From DASPKM01 sp963817075 (GTDB taxonomy: Bacteria; Bacteroidota; Bacteroidia; Chitinophagales; Chitinophagaceae): DNA of 64,000 bases. The stretch is from contig CAWFMT010000004.1 of assembly GCA_963817075.1 (NCBI GenBank), positions 34,284 to 98,283 on the forward strand, in the 5' to 3' direction. The position numbers and the translations under genes are program-made. Under the pieces are notes generated by a model. It saw only the letters and a list, made by a program, of their open reading frames with translations. It was not told where the DNA came from and searched no databases. Shown piece by piece: positions 7,440-17,638 of this stretch (the first letter of the stretch is position 1; every line of letters starts with the position of its first letter).

Positions 7440-10004
7440 TTAATATTTAAAATGTTTTTTCTTATTCAAAAACTTAATAAACTCGATGCAGAGTACACAA
7501 CCAAGCGTTATCAATAAAATCATTCCTATCACATTCCAACTTAGAGATGTTGTTTTAAAAATAGGATGTAAGAAAGGTGTATATACTATCAAAACTTGAA
7601 GTATTATGGTAAGTAAGATCGCTCCCCACATTCCACTATTTGCAAATATTTTTAATGAGAACATGGAATGAAAAACTGAACGGGTGGAAAGAGCATTACC
7701 TAGCTGCACAAAGCACAGTGTTGTAAATACTGCAGTTTGCTGGGTCGTTATATCATACCCTTGTTGTGCGGTCCATGCTTGAATGAATATTGTGGCTCCA
7801 GCCATGATTATGCCCGTTGTCAAGATCCTTGGAACAAATCCCCCGGCAAATAAAGCTTCTTTAGGGGGATGGGGCGGACGCTTCATAATGTCTTTTTCTG
7901 CGGGTTCTGAAACAAGTGCCAATCCAGGTAAACCATCTGTAACCAAATTGATCCAAAGAATATGAATAGGGAGCAGAGGAATGGCAAAGCCAAGTATTGG
8001 TGCAAAGAAAATAGTAAATATTTCCGCAAGGTTGCATGACAGTACATAGAGGATGAATTTTTTGATGTTCTCATAAATTCTTCTGCCTTCGCGGACCGCC
8101 TTTACTATGGTAGCGAAATTATCATCCAACAATATCATATCGGCTGACTCCTTTGCTACATCAGTACCTGTTATTCCCATTGCCACACCTATATCAGCCT
8201 GTTTCAAAGAAGGAGCATCATTGACACCATCACCAGTCATAGCCACAAATTCTCCATTAGCTTGTAAAGCTTTTACAATGTTCAATTTTTGTTCGGGGGA
8301 TACCCTCGCATATACCTGGGTATTTTTAGTGACCTGGCGAAAATCTTCTTCAGTCATTTTATCCAGCTCAGCTCCACTTTTTACTTCACCGGATCCTTTT
8401 CCAATCATTCCCAGGCGTTCTGCAATGGCAATCGCAGTGAGTGGCTGATCGCCTGTGATCATCACAGTTTTAATTCCTGCAGTTTTGCATTCTTCGATTG
8501 ATTCTATTACTTCCTCTCTTGGTGGATCGATCATGGCTGTCATTCCCAAAAAATCAAGATCGTTTTCGATGTTTATTTTTATTTCCTCAGGCTTCTTGTC
8601 AAAGATTTTGTAGCCAAAGAAGAGTACCCGCAACCCATCGGCGGCCCATTCCCTATTTTTATCAAGCAGTTCAGACGCTCGATCCTTGTATTTTGCGGAT
8701 AACACTTCAACCATCTTTCCTGGTGCTCCTTTCACGAATAATATCCATTTATCTCCATCCTGATGCAAAGTGCTCATCCGCATTCTTTCTGAATCGAATG
8801 GCAGTTTGCCCAATAATGGAAATTTCACGTCTGACTCCTCCTTTGTAAGACCATTTTGGAGCCCATAATTTACCAAGGCGATTTCTGTTGAATCACCCAG
8901 CAATTCATTCTCCTTTGAAAACTTCACTTCATTATTCAGCACCATTGCATATTTCAATAATTCCTCACAGCCAGGTTCTGCCTGTAGTTTCTCAACAGTC
9001 ATCACATTTTGTGTAAGGGTTCCTGTTTTGTCGCTGCAGATATACGTCACAGACCCTAATGTTTCCACAGCTGGTAACTTTCGCATCAAGGCCTTTTGCT
9101 TTACCATTCTCCGCGCACCTTGAGCTAAAGCAATTGTAATTACCGCAGGAAGTGCTTCTGGCAATGCAGCCACCGCCAAGGAAAGTGCAGTAAGAAACAT
9201 CTTCAAAGGCGGTTCTCCTTGCAATAAGCCAAAACCAAAAACGAAGGCGCAGATCAATATGACAATAATCGCGAGTTGTTTGCTGAATTTGGCAAGTCGT
9301 TGTTGGAGTGGTGTTTTTTGAGAACCCGTCTCCATCATTCCAGCAATCTTACCTAATTCAGTGTTCATGCCAGTAGCAGTTACTACGGCTTTTGCAGAAC
9401 CATTGCTCACGATGGTGCCCTTGAAAACCATATTAAGCTGATCTCCGGGAACAAGGTTTTCATCATCAATCTTTTCTGTTTTCTTTTCTATAGAATGACT
9501 TTCTCCGGTCAGTGAAGCTTCATCTGTTTTTAAAGAACTCACTTCAATTAATCTTGCGTCCGCGGGAACAATATCACCAACTTCTAATAGAATGATATCG
9601 CCCGGCACCAATTCACTTGCTTCAAGCTTAACAGGATTATTATTACGAATCACCAATGCATATTGAGCGGACATTTTCTGAAGCATTCTTACGGATTGTT
9701 CCGCATTATATTCCTGGGAATAACCCATCCAGGCGTTTGCGATAATGATAGCAAGAATAACGAAGGCATCGGTCTTTTCTCCTACAACAAAAGAAATGAA
9801 GACAGCAATCATTAGTATCAGGATCATTACATCCGCAAACTGGGCTATGAGTATCGATAATTTACTTCTATGCTTAGCTTCCTCTAAAACATTTTTTCCA
9901 AATTGCTTTTGATGTGCTGCGATGAAATCTTCACTCAATCCGGAGGGAGAAGTCTTCAGTTTTGCCAGAATTTCTTCGGGATCCAATTGATACCATGATT
10001 CCAT
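7440..10004 (-). CDS. P-type calcium-transporting ATPase (SERCA-like, type IIA)
   Basis: The frame opens at 10097, but the family N-terminus begins at MESWYQLDPEEILAKL, so I place the start at 10004 (854 residues). The protein pumps cations, probably Ca2+, out of the cytosol with ATP. Order seen: cation-ATPase N-domain, TM1-2, actuator motif LTGES, TM3-4 with PEALPAVITIALA (Ca2+ site Glu), phosphorylation site DKTGT in ICSDKTGTLTQNVMTVE, nucleotide-binding domain, hinge TGDGVNDAPSLKQADIG, then TM5-10 with LWINLVTDGLPGLAL (the Asn/Thr/Asp ligands of TM6). These ligand motifs favour calcium over Na/K. It is divergent from the antiporter gene at 10145, so the two may share ion-homeostasis control. 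Confidence 0.88.
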   Translation of the reverse strand: MESWYQLDPEEILAKLKTSPSGLSEDFIAAHQKQFGKNVLEEAKHRSKLSILIAQFADVMILILMIAVFISFVVGEKTDAFVILAIIIANAWMGYSQEYNAEQSVRMLQKMSAQYALVIRNNNPVKLEASELVPGDIILLEVGDIVPADARLIEVSSLKTDEASLTGESHSIEKKTEKIDDENLVPGDQLNMVFKGTIVSNGSAKAVVTATGMNTELGKIAGMMETGSQKTPLQQRLAKFSKQLAIIVILICAFVFGFGLLQGEPPLKMFLTALSLAVAALPEALPAVITIALAQGARRMVKQKALMRKLPAVETLGSVTYICSDKTGTLTQNVMTVEKLQAEPGCEELLKYAMVLNNEVKFSKENELLGDSTEIALVNYGLQNGLTKEESDVKFPLLGKLPFDSERMRMSTLHQDGDKWILFVKGAPGKMVEVLSAKYKDRASELLDKNREWAADGLRVLFFGYKIFDKKPEEIKINIENDLDFLGMTAMIDPPREEVIESIEECKTAGIKTVMITGDQPLTAIAIAERLGMIGKGSGEVKSGAELDKMTEEDFRQVTKNTQVYARVSPEQKLNIVKALQANGEFVAMTGDGVNDAPSLKQADIGVAMGITGTDVAKESADMILLDDNFATIVKAVREGRRIYENIKKFILYVLSCNLAEIFTIFFAPILGFAIPLLPIHILWINLVTDGLPGLALVSEPAEKDIMKRPPHPPKEALFAGGFVPRILTTGIIMAGATIFIQAWTAQQGYDITTQQTAVFTTLCFVQLGNALSTRSVFHSMFSLKIFANSGMWGAILLTIILQVLIVYTPFLHPIFKTTSLSWNVIGMILLITLGCVLCIEFIKFLNKKKHFKY

Positions 10005-10144
10005 ACTAAAGTAATTTGTCAACCTAGCAGAATCGATCTCACACGAGATCGAAGCTGAAGTAAGAAGGAAAAGGTACGTGAAGTAATCCTTGACCAAAGC
10101 TGCAGTCTATAGCTTTCGTTATTTTTATCAGAATTATACTCCTG

Positions 10145-11752
10145 ATGCAAAGCCACTTCATCGAATATGTTTACCTGATCCTGATTATCCTTGGGGTGGT
10201 AATGATTGCCAATAAACTTAAGGTTGCATATCCCATTGTCCTGGTGCTAAGTGGGTTGGCACTTAGTTTAACCGCTACTTTTTCTGAGGTGACCATTGAC
10301 CCGGAAGTGGTTTTTTTTATTTTTCTACCTCCCCTTCTTTATGAAGCTGCCTGGCAAACTTCATGGAAAGAATTCTGGAGATGGAGGAGAGTTATCACCA
10401 GCTTTGCCTTTCCGATTGTAATAATTACCTCCTGCGTGATTGCATTCGCATCCAGGGCATTCATTCCTGGATTTACTCTTGCGCTTGGCTTTCTTTTGGG
10501 AGGTATCATCTCACCACCTGATGCGATTTCTGCTACTACGATAATGCGCAAGGTTAAAGCACCAAAATCCCTTGTGAGTATTATTGAAGGTGAAAGCCTG
10601 CTTAATGATGCTTCCTCTTTGATTGTGTTTCGATTCGCATTAGTTGCCGTGATTACTGGCCAGTTTGATTTTGGAAAGGCGAGCATGAGCTTCTTACTCG
10701 TTATCGTGATGGGAATAGCAATCGGTCTTTTAGTTGGATTCATCTTTTACGCTATTCATCGCTGGCTTCCAACAACCCCAAGCATTGAAATAGTTTTGAC
10801 AATAGTTACGCCTTATTGCATGTATTATGCTGCGGAAGCTTTTCATTTCTCGGGTGTTCTCGCAGTGGTTAGCGGTGGATTGCTTTTGTCAAGCAAGCGC
10901 CAAAGCATGTTAAATTATAGGAGCCGAATTGAAGGTGTCAATGTCTGGACGAATCTTGTATTCGTGATGAATGGGTTAATCTTTTTGCTCATCGGACTTC
11001 AATTACCTTCCATAGCAAGCCAACTAGGAGATATCGGCTTAGTAACAGCGATTTGGTATGGATTGGCAATTTCTTTGCTGCTCATTCTAACCCGCTTGGC
11101 ATGTACATATGGAGCTGCATTATTTACCAGATTGATGAGCAATTTTATTACAGTCGCCGATCCGAATCCTGGCTGGAAGGCACCACTGGTTGCAGGCTGG
11201 GCTGGAATGCGTGGTGTTGTGTCATTGGCGGCGGCACTTTCCATACCTCTATATATAAATGAAGGAGAGCCGTTCCCCTACCGCAACCTCATTCTCTTTA
11301 TAACCTTTATTGTGATTATTGTAACTCTTGTAGGTCAGGGATTAACACTTCCCTGGTTGATACGAAAACTGAATTTAGAAGATAGATTCAGTCCTATTTC
11401 AAAATACAAACAGGAGATTATCATTCAAAAAAAACTCGCGCAATATTCTCTTCAATATCTCGATGAAAATTATAGTGAAGCTTTGCTACAAAATAAGTAT
11501 ATACAGAACCTCCACGCGCGGTTGAAACTTGATTCGACCTTGTTTGAACAGGAACTGGAGAATCCTGATAATCCGAAGAGCAGTTCCAAAAAGGATCACC
11601 AACAAGTTTATTTGGAATTATTGGAGCATCAGCGAAAACTTCTCATTGCGATGAATCAGCGGGCTGAATTTGACGAAGAACTCATTCGAAAATATCTCTC
11701 ATTGATTGACCTCGATGAATACAAGATCCGGGAGAAGCAGTTGCAGGAGTGA
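10145..11752 (+). CDS. Na+/H+ antiporter, CPA1 (NhaP/NHE-like)
   Basis: A 535-residue integral membrane protein with about 12 hydrophobic segments and a ~120-residue cytosolic C-terminal tail. CPA1 signatures: LLYEAAWQTSW, GGIISPPDAISATTIMRKV (ion-binding Asp) and IIEGESLLNDASSLIVFR (transport-site ND pair). GWAGMRGVVSLAAALSIPL is the conserved Arg/Gly segment. The tail (LNLEDRF onward) is charged and helical. It exchanges external H+ for internal Na+ (or K+). It starts 140 bp from the divergent calcium ATPase; both act on cation balance. Confidence 0.88.
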   Translation: MQSHFIEYVYLILIILGVVMIANKLKVAYPIVLVLSGLALSLTATFSEVTIDPEVVFFIFLPPLLYEAAWQTSWKEFWRWRRVITSFAFPIVIITSCVIAFASRAFIPGFTLALGFLLGGIISPPDAISATTIMRKVKAPKSLVSIIEGESLLNDASSLIVFRFALVAVITGQFDFGKASMSFLLVIVMGIAIGLLVGFIFYAIHRWLPTTPSIEIVLTIVTPYCMYYAAEAFHFSGVLAVVSGGLLLSSKRQSMLNYRSRIEGVNVWTNLVFVMNGLIFLLIGLQLPSIASQLGDIGLVTAIWYGLAISLLLILTRLACTYGAALFTRLMSNFITVADPNPGWKAPLVAGWAGMRGVVSLAAALSIPLYINEGEPFPYRNLILFITFIVIIVTLVGQGLTLPWLIRKLNLEDRFSPISKYKQEIIIQKKLAQYSLQYLDENYSEALLQNKYIQNLHARLKLDSTLFEQELENPDNPKSSSKKDHQQVYLELLEHQRKLLIAMNQRAEFDEELIRKYLSLIDLDEYKIREKQLQE

Positions 11753-11993
11753 CCGAAACTTAACTGCCAGGACGCCATGCAAGGCAAGGAAATGCAAAAT
11801 GTAAAATTAAAAAATAGTATAGAAGAAGTTGAGGAGTTAAGAAGTTAAAGAAGTAAGTAGCAATATTTGCAATTCCTGCAGTAATCTTCATTTTACATTT
11901 TTAATTTTTCATTCTAGTTATTTTACTTTGTCCAATCAAATTCCAACAGTATACCTTTAAGAAACAGGCCCAGCAAAAATTAATGGTTTATTG
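11753..11993. other. Intergenic, half dispersed repeat and A/T-rich mirror sequences
   Basis: TTAACTGCCAGGACGCCATG at 11760 is a half copy of the TTAACCGC-type repeat. Further on, AATGTAAAATTAAAAAAT near 11797 is loosely mirrored by ATTTTTAATTTTTCATT near 11897. No gene seen. Confidence 0.45.
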
Positions 11994-13172
11994 ATGCGTC
12001 TATTTTCGATCTTTCTTATACTGTCTCTCTCATCATGCTGGATGCTCCGTGCGTACAAGGTTCGGAAAATGCGATTGACCGATCCCCAAAAATTACCCTC
12101 AATCACCATTGCAAAATCAGACCAGCCATTCCGATTTATTAATGCGGTAAATCAGGGTGCAAATGAGAAACTTAAGATCCAACTTGATTCTTGTCTCATC
12201 AACACTCAGACCGCAGCTTTCCTGGTAATTAGAAATGATAGTATTATCTATGACCGATACTCGATGGGGTTTTCCGAAAATTCATTACTTCCATCGCAGT
12301 CAATGGCCAAATCATTTGTAAGTACATTGGTAGGAATCGCGATAGATGAGCACAAGATCAAATCAGATTTGGATCCTATAACTAATTATCTCCCTGAATT
12401 GATAAAGAAAGATCCCCGATTCGCAAATATTACTATCCGTCACTTGCTGGATATGCGATCAGGATTTGATTTCAATGAGGGTTCTTATAATCTTAAGGAT
12501 GATGCAGTAAGACTTGGATTTCGACCCAATCTCAAAAAACATATTTTTTTACGAGCGAAAATCGCAGAACCGCCAGGAAACTTCAAATACCAGAGCATAA
12601 ATACCATGCTTCTGGGAATTATCATTGAACGGGCGACAGCTAGAAAATTGCAGGATTATTTTGAAGAGAAACTCTGGAAGCCGATAGGGACAGAATATGA
12701 GGCCAATTGGAATGTCGACAGCAAAAAAAGAAAACATTTGATTACTTCAGCGGGTATAAATGCAACTGCTGTAGATTTTGCAAAACTGGGACGCCTGTAT
12801 ATTAAGAAGGGTAAACTGGAAAATAAACAGATAATCAGCACGGCTTGGATTGAAGGCATTGCGAATGCTGATACCATGGACAGATATGAAGGATATAAGA
12901 GTCAGTGGTGGAATAGAAGAGTCACCCAATCTCTCATTGATTCAGTTAATGCGATTTCATTGAACGAAAGAAAAGGCAATTCATTAGTTCAGCAGGTGCG
13001 CAACAGTTACCAGTTACCATCTCCTGCCGATGCATTCAGTGCACTCGGTTTATTGAAGCAGATAATTTATGTGAATCCAGGAAAAAATTTAATTATCGTA
13101 AGATTTGGGCGTGGTTGGCCTAGGTCCGAAATGTTTGTGCAGTTCATTTATGATTTGGGAGAGGAATTGTAA
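11994..13172 (+). CDS. Serine hydrolase lipoprotein, beta-lactamase/class C PBP family
   Basis: I use the ATG at 11994 (392 residues). The N-terminus (LFSIFLILSLSSC) is a lipoprotein signal with Cys after LSS. The catalytic SxxK motif is in LPSQSMAKSFVST, followed by the typical IRHLLDMRSGFDF segment; the second motif region reads YQSINTMLLGIIIERAT, and the C-terminal substrate-binding strand reads KNLIIVRFGRGW. These place it in the beta-lactamase (Pfam PF00144) family of esterases and D-aminopeptidases. The substrate is unknown. It is monocistronic; it is not evidence for antibiotic resistance, since most relatives are not beta-lactamases. Confidence 0.82.
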   Translation: MRLFSIFLILSLSSCWMLRAYKVRKMRLTDPQKLPSITIAKSDQPFRFINAVNQGANEKLKIQLDSCLINTQTAAFLVIRNDSIIYDRYSMGFSENSLLPSQSMAKSFVSTLVGIAIDEHKIKSDLDPITNYLPELIKKDPRFANITIRHLLDMRSGFDFNEGSYNLKDDAVRLGFRPNLKKHIFLRAKIAEPPGNFKYQSINTMLLGIIIERATARKLQDYFEEKLWKPIGTEYEANWNVDSKKRKHLITSAGINATAVDFAKLGRLYIKKGKLENKQIISTAWIEGIANADTMDRYEGYKSQWWNRRVTQSLIDSVNAISLNERKGNSLVQQVRNSYQLPSPADAFSALGLLKQIIYVNPGKNLIIVRFGRGWPRSEMFVQFIYDLGEEL

Positions 13173-13550
13173 CATCGGGTCAGGATTAAATTCAGCTTAC
13201 TCATAAGAAACGGGGTACTCAGGGGAAATTCGAATAATTATCATTTTCAGAAATAAAAGATTAACCGCAAACCTGTCTGCTGACGCGATCAGGCAGGGAA
13301 ACAAAGACGCAAAGTAACGCCAGGGTGTCTGCAAATGGGCCTAAACGCAACCTACTAGGGTTAAACACCTACCATAACCTATGTGTAACAGTCAATTAGT
13401 GTGTAATACTTTCTCATTATTGTGTTTTACGAATCCATTAATCTAGTTTAACACCGTAATACTCCTGATAATTTCTACAAAAGAACAGGCCGGTTACACT
13501 GATCGCCTCGAAAAGCTGTTCAGCTTCTACATTTTTCATTAAAACTAAGT
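13173..13550. other. 378-bp intergenic region with dispersed repeat copy
   Basis: The region 13261-13332 (TTAACCGCAAACCTGTCTGC onward, ending GCCAGGGTGTCTGC) is a diverged copy of the palindromic repeat. The remaining ~200 bp upstream of 13551 is A/T-rich and probably holds the promoter for the two genes that follow; no consensus is clear enough to place. Confidence 0.5.
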
Positions 13551-15398
13551 ATGAAACAAAATCCATTATCCACGTCGGGCATTCCCGTGCGTACCTCCAT
13601 GAGGTTTTCAAGATTATTTAATAACAAATGGCTGCTCTTATTACTGCTGACCGCTTTTGCGTCAGGCTGTAAAAAAGTGAATGAAGAACAGGGAATGATT
13701 GGCGTTTGTCCAATTATCTCTGCAACCAGTCCGGACAACAATGCAGTAAATGTGAGCATCAATACAATGATCGATGCAACTTTCAATGAGGTTATGGACC
13801 CATCATCTATCACCAGTACATCGTTTACATTGATGCAGGGAACCACACCTGTGCTGGGTTCAGTTAGCTACAGTGGTGTTACTGCTATTTTCACTCCTTC
13901 TGCCAATCTACAGGCGAATACCACATTCACTGCAATGATTTCAAAAGGTGTTAAAGATCCTGCAGGAAATGCGATGATAAATGATCATGTATGGAGTTTT
14001 ACAACAGGTGTTGCACCTGATGTTACACGACCCACAATTATTTCTACAGATCCGGTCCATTTGGCTGTTGATGTTGTGCTAAGCAAAATAATTAGCGCCG
14101 GTTTTAGTGAACCAATGAATTCTTTAACCATTAACGAGACAACGTTTATTATAAGACAGGGATTAACTCTGGTGGCTGGCGGAGTAACATATGCAGATAG
14201 TACGGCTGTATTTTCTCCACTGGTAGCTCTTAGTTCTAATACAGTTTATACTGTTACCATTACCACAGGTGTGCAAGATCTTGCCGGGAACGCAATGGCA
14301 GGTGATTCCGTCTGGAGCTTTACTACTGAGAATACATCTGATATAATAGCGCCAACTGTAATGTCAACGGATCCCGCTAACGCTGACAATAATGTGGAGG
14401 TTAATAAAATAATCGGGGCCACATTCAGTGAGGTGATGAACCAATCTACTATTAACGACCTAACATTTACAATTAAACAAGGAGCAACACCGGTACTCGG
14501 TCTGGTAACTTATTCAGGAAGCACCGCAGTTTTTACTCCTGCAGTTAACTTTTTCTCCGGAACTACTTACACAGCTACCATTACAACGGGAGCTCAGGAT
14601 GTTGGTGGAAACGCTCTGGCAAACAATTACGTCTGGACCTTTACTACAACTGAACTAGCGCCCTCGGTGTTTCTTGGAACAGCTGCACAATTTGGCGTGT
14701 TTGGAGGAAGTGCAGGAATAACAAATGATGGATTGAATACCGTAATCAATAATGGAAGTATCGGTACCACCGCTGCCTCTACTTTGATAACTGGTTTTCA
14801 TGACGGCACAACTGGCGATATATATACCGAAACTCCACTTAACGTTGGGAACGTAACGGGTAGAATACACACAGCCCCACCTGCACCAGGAACGGCTATT
14901 TCATTTGTAATTGCTACAAATGCGTTGATGGATGCGATCAATGCTTATAACAGCATTTCTCCGGCATCAAGACCTGGTGGCATTGACCCAGGTGCTGGCG
15001 AACTTGGTGGATTGACTCTTTCTCCCGGTATTTATAAATCAGCTAGCGGCACATTTAATATAACGAACGGAGATCTTACACTGGATGCGATGGGTGATCC
15101 GAATGCAGAATGGATTTTCCAGACAGCAGCCGGCCTAACGGTAGGCATTGCAGGTCCCGCAGGCGCTCGTAGTGTAAAACTGATCAACGGCGCCCAAGCT
15201 AAGAATGTCTACTGGTATGTAGGCAGTGCAGCTACCATAAACGGAGCCGGAGGCGGTGTTATGACAGGGACTATCATTTCTTCAGCAGGAGTTACTTTCT
15301 CTACCGTGGGAAATACTGTTCAAACAGTTCTTAACGGCAGGGCAATTTCGCTGAATGCCTCTGTTACACTTGCAAATACAACTATTAATATTCAATAG
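13551..15398 (+). CDS. Lipoprotein with three Ig-like domains and a DUF3494 ice-binding domain
   Basis: A 615-residue surface protein. An internal Met (13599, MRFSRLFNNKWLLLLL) gives the better lipoprotein signal, ending FASGC; the true start may be there. Residues ~50-150, ~155-250 and ~260-368 are three Big_5/SbsA-type Ig-like repeats, each with the pattern NVxVNxxIxATFSExM...VWSFTT. Residues ~375-615 form a DUF3494 ice-binding-like beta-solenoid (LGTAAQFGVFGGSAGITNDG, GGLTLSPGIYKSASG, WIFQTAAGLTV, KNVYWYVGSAATI). In known proteins this domain binds ice crystals, but many DUF3494 adhesins have untested ligands. The OmpA-family gene follows 19 bp later, suggesting a joint cell-surface role. 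Confidence 0.85.
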   Translation: MKQNPLSTSGIPVRTSMRFSRLFNNKWLLLLLLTAFASGCKKVNEEQGMIGVCPIISATSPDNNAVNVSINTMIDATFNEVMDPSSITSTSFTLMQGTTPVLGSVSYSGVTAIFTPSANLQANTTFTAMISKGVKDPAGNAMINDHVWSFTTGVAPDVTRPTIISTDPVHLAVDVVLSKIISAGFSEPMNSLTINETTFIIRQGLTLVAGGVTYADSTAVFSPLVALSSNTVYTVTITTGVQDLAGNAMAGDSVWSFTTENTSDIIAPTVMSTDPANADNNVEVNKIIGATFSEVMNQSTINDLTFTIKQGATPVLGLVTYSGSTAVFTPAVNFFSGTTYTATITTGAQDVGGNALANNYVWTFTTTELAPSVFLGTAAQFGVFGGSAGITNDGLNTVINNGSIGTTAASTLITGFHDGTTGDIYTETPLNVGNVTGRIHTAPPAPGTAISFVIATNALMDAINAYNSISPASRPGGIDPGAGELGGLTLSPGIYKSASGTFNITNGDLTLDAMGDPNAEWIFQTAAGLTVGIAGPAGARSVKLINGAQAKNVYWYVGSAATINGAGGGVMTGTIISSAGVTFSTVGNTVQTVLNGRAISLNASVTLANTTINIQ

Positions 15399-15417
15399 AT
15401 AATTCTAAAAAAGCATT

Positions 15418-17385
15418 ATGTTATTATTTCATAAACGTCAACAAAAATTTGTGCTTCTGGTATTCATTCTGATCTTTTCAGGTATTACTAGCCAGGCACA
15501 GAAGGCTGTACGCACGCAACCCACATGGTGGTTTGGCGGATCTGGTGCAGCTAATTTTAATTTCTACAGAGGCACTACTCAAAAACTCAACAATGAGGTA
15601 ACGGTTCCCGCGGCATTTCACAAGGGAGATGGCGTGAAACCTTATTTCTCTTTGTTAACTGAATATCGCCCGAATAAAAGGTGGGGAGGAATGCTGAACA
15701 TAGCATATGATAATCGCGGCGGTAAGTTTGATAATGTAGTGGCGCCCTGTGATTGCGAGGCTACCTTGTCTACCAATATCAGCTACATCGCTATTGAGCC
15801 AAGTATTAGATATGCCCCATTCGCTTCGGCATTTTACTTATTTGCTGGACCGACAATCAGCTTTAATAAATCAAGTGCATTTATTTATACGCAGGAAAAG
15901 CAAACCGATAAAAAGGGGGACTGGAGTGATATAAAAAAGACAAGGATTTCCGCCCAGGCAGGTGCCGGAATAGATATTCCGATTTCTGCACCGGCCAGCG
16001 CTACACAAACGACAATTTCTCCATTTGTTTCCTTTCAGACAGACTTTATCCATGAGCCACGTACAGTGGAATCATGGTCGTTCTATACTGTCCGTACTGG
16101 CATTGCAATAAAATTCGGGACGGTCCGCAAGCCAGCCCTAAAGGCAGTACCAATAACTGATCCGGCAATTGTACCATCTGCTGGAGTAAAGTTTTCAGTA
16201 CGTGCACCAAAAGCGGTTGCTGACAACCGTAATGTGAAAGAAACATTTCCACTTCGCAATTCTGTGTTTTTTGATTTGGGATCAGCGGAAATACCTTCAC
16301 GTTACATCAAGTTGAGTAACTCGCAGGCAAACTCCTTTAAAGAGGAGCAATTGCAGCAGAACCAGCCGAACAATTTGAGTTTTGGCAGATCATCAAGGCA
16401 GCTTGCAGTATATCATAACATTTTGAACATAGTGGGCAGTCGCCTGCGATCTAATCCAGCTAGCGCTATTAAATTGACTGGATCTTCAGATAAGAATCCA
16501 TCAGAAGGAAAATTGATGGCGGAAAATATCAGGCAATATTTAATTAGTGTTTTTGGAATTAATCCTTCAAGGATAACTACCGCAGGAAGAGATAAGCCTC
16601 TTGTTCCATCTGAGCAACCAGGAGCTACAAAAGATCTTGTATTGCTGCATGAAGGAGACCGCAGGGTTGATATTGAAAGCAATTCTCCGGAACTACTATT
16701 ACAGGTAGGAGGAACAAATTCGGGTTTCTTCAAACCTGTACAAATAACAGCGGTGCAGGCCGATCCCATGGATAGCCATGTGATTTTTAATGCAGCAGGA
16801 GCCAATGAATTGCTCAAGTCGTGGTCAGTAGAAGTTACCGATGCACAAGGAAATGTGCAACGTTACGGCCCGTATTCAAAGGACCAGGCATCTATTCCCG
16901 GAAAAACAATTTTGGGAAATAATGTGCAGGGCGATTATAAAATCGTGATGATTGGAGAAACCACTACAGGTCAATTCATCAAGGAAGAGACTAATGTGCA
17001 TCTTACGAAGATCAAGGATCCAATTCAGGAAGGATTGCGTTACAGCATCCTGTTTGATTTTGATAAATCAAAAACTATTGCCAGCTATGAAAAATTCCTG
17101 GTTGAATATGTAGTGCCACTTATCTCTGAGAACGGAACGGTCATTATTCATGGTCATACTGATATTATCGGTGATGAAAAATATAACCATACCCTATCTG
17201 ACGATCGGGCAAAAGGTGTTCAGCAAATCATTCAGCTTGCACTGGCGAAGGCGGGCAAGAAAGGAGTTAAATTCGAAACCAATGGGTTTGGGGAAGACGA
17301 TGGCATGGCGCCATTTGAAAATAAACTTCCTGAAGAACGCTTTTACAACAGAACTGTAATTATTGATATCATTTCCGGCAAGTAA
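15418..17385 (+). CDS. OmpA-family outer-membrane protein with two OmpA-like domains
   Basis: 655 residues with a signal peptide (KFVLLVFILIFSGITSQAQ). Residues ~30-230 look like an outer-membrane barrel (TWWFGGSGAANFNFYRG, YFLFAG-like strands). Residues ~285-425 are a degenerate OmpA-like domain (FFDLGSAEIPSRYI ... ITTAGRDKPLVPSE ... RRVDIE). Residues ~540-650 are a canonical one (RYSILFDFDKSKTIASYEKF, VIIHGHTDIIGDEKYN, LSDDRAKGVQQ, FYNRTVIIDI), which binds peptidoglycan. It follows the ice-binding lipoprotein within an apparent two-gene operon and is followed by a strong terminator, so it probably anchors or displays its partner. Confidence 0.83.
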   Translation: MLLFHKRQQKFVLLVFILIFSGITSQAQKAVRTQPTWWFGGSGAANFNFYRGTTQKLNNEVTVPAAFHKGDGVKPYFSLLTEYRPNKRWGGMLNIAYDNRGGKFDNVVAPCDCEATLSTNISYIAIEPSIRYAPFASAFYLFAGPTISFNKSSAFIYTQEKQTDKKGDWSDIKKTRISAQAGAGIDIPISAPASATQTTISPFVSFQTDFIHEPRTVESWSFYTVRTGIAIKFGTVRKPALKAVPITDPAIVPSAGVKFSVRAPKAVADNRNVKETFPLRNSVFFDLGSAEIPSRYIKLSNSQANSFKEEQLQQNQPNNLSFGRSSRQLAVYHNILNIVGSRLRSNPASAIKLTGSSDKNPSEGKLMAENIRQYLISVFGINPSRITTAGRDKPLVPSEQPGATKDLVLLHEGDRRVDIESNSPELLLQVGGTNSGFFKPVQITAVQADPMDSHVIFNAAGANELLKSWSVEVTDAQGNVQRYGPYSKDQASIPGKTILGNNVQGDYKIVMIGETTTGQFIKEETNVHLTKIKDPIQEGLRYSILFDFDKSKTIASYEKFLVEYVVPLISENGTVIIHGHTDIIGDEKYNHTLSDDRAKGVQQIIQLALAKAGKKGVKFETNGFGEDDGMAPFENKLPEERFYNRTVIIDIISGK

Positions 17386-17405
17386 ACTAGTCGGAATATA
17401 TTTAT

Positions 17406-17446
17406 ACAGGATATAAGTCTTAATGGCTTGTATCCTGTTTTTTTTA
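17406..17446 (+). terminator. Rho-independent terminator after the OmpA-family gene
   Basis: ACAGGATATAAG is mirrored by CTTGTATCCTGT (one mismatch) and followed by a run of eight T. It lies 20 bp past the stop codon. Confidence 0.8.
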
Positions 17447-17553
17447 TTCTGAATTCAGTATCCCTGATCCTGATCATTTTATTGAAATAACCCTGAAACT
17501 CATCACATTAAAATCCTTTTGCTGGTTTTGACCTCCACCCCTATTTTTGCGCC

Positions 17554-17638
17554 GGAGAGATGGCTGAGCGGTTTAAAGCGGCGGTCTTGAAAACCGTTGA
17601 CTGTCACAGGTCCGGGGGTTCGAATCCCTCTCTCTCCG
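17554..17638 (+). tRNA. tRNA-Ser (anticodon TGA)
   Basis: An 85-nt cloverleaf. Acceptor GGAGAGA pairs with TCTCTCC, discriminator G; D arm GGCTGAGCGGTTTAAAGC; anticodon stem with loop CTTGAAA, anticodon TGA; a long variable arm typical of serine tRNAs; and T arm with GGTTCGAATCC. The CCA end is not encoded. Its 3' two-thirds and downstream flank are copied at 18692. Confidence 0.95.

Noticed and set aside
11994..13172. Antibiotic-resistance beta-lactamase
   Set aside because: The fold is class C-like, but it is a lipoprotein of the broad serine-hydrolase family and lacks features that would specify beta-lactam hydrolysis.
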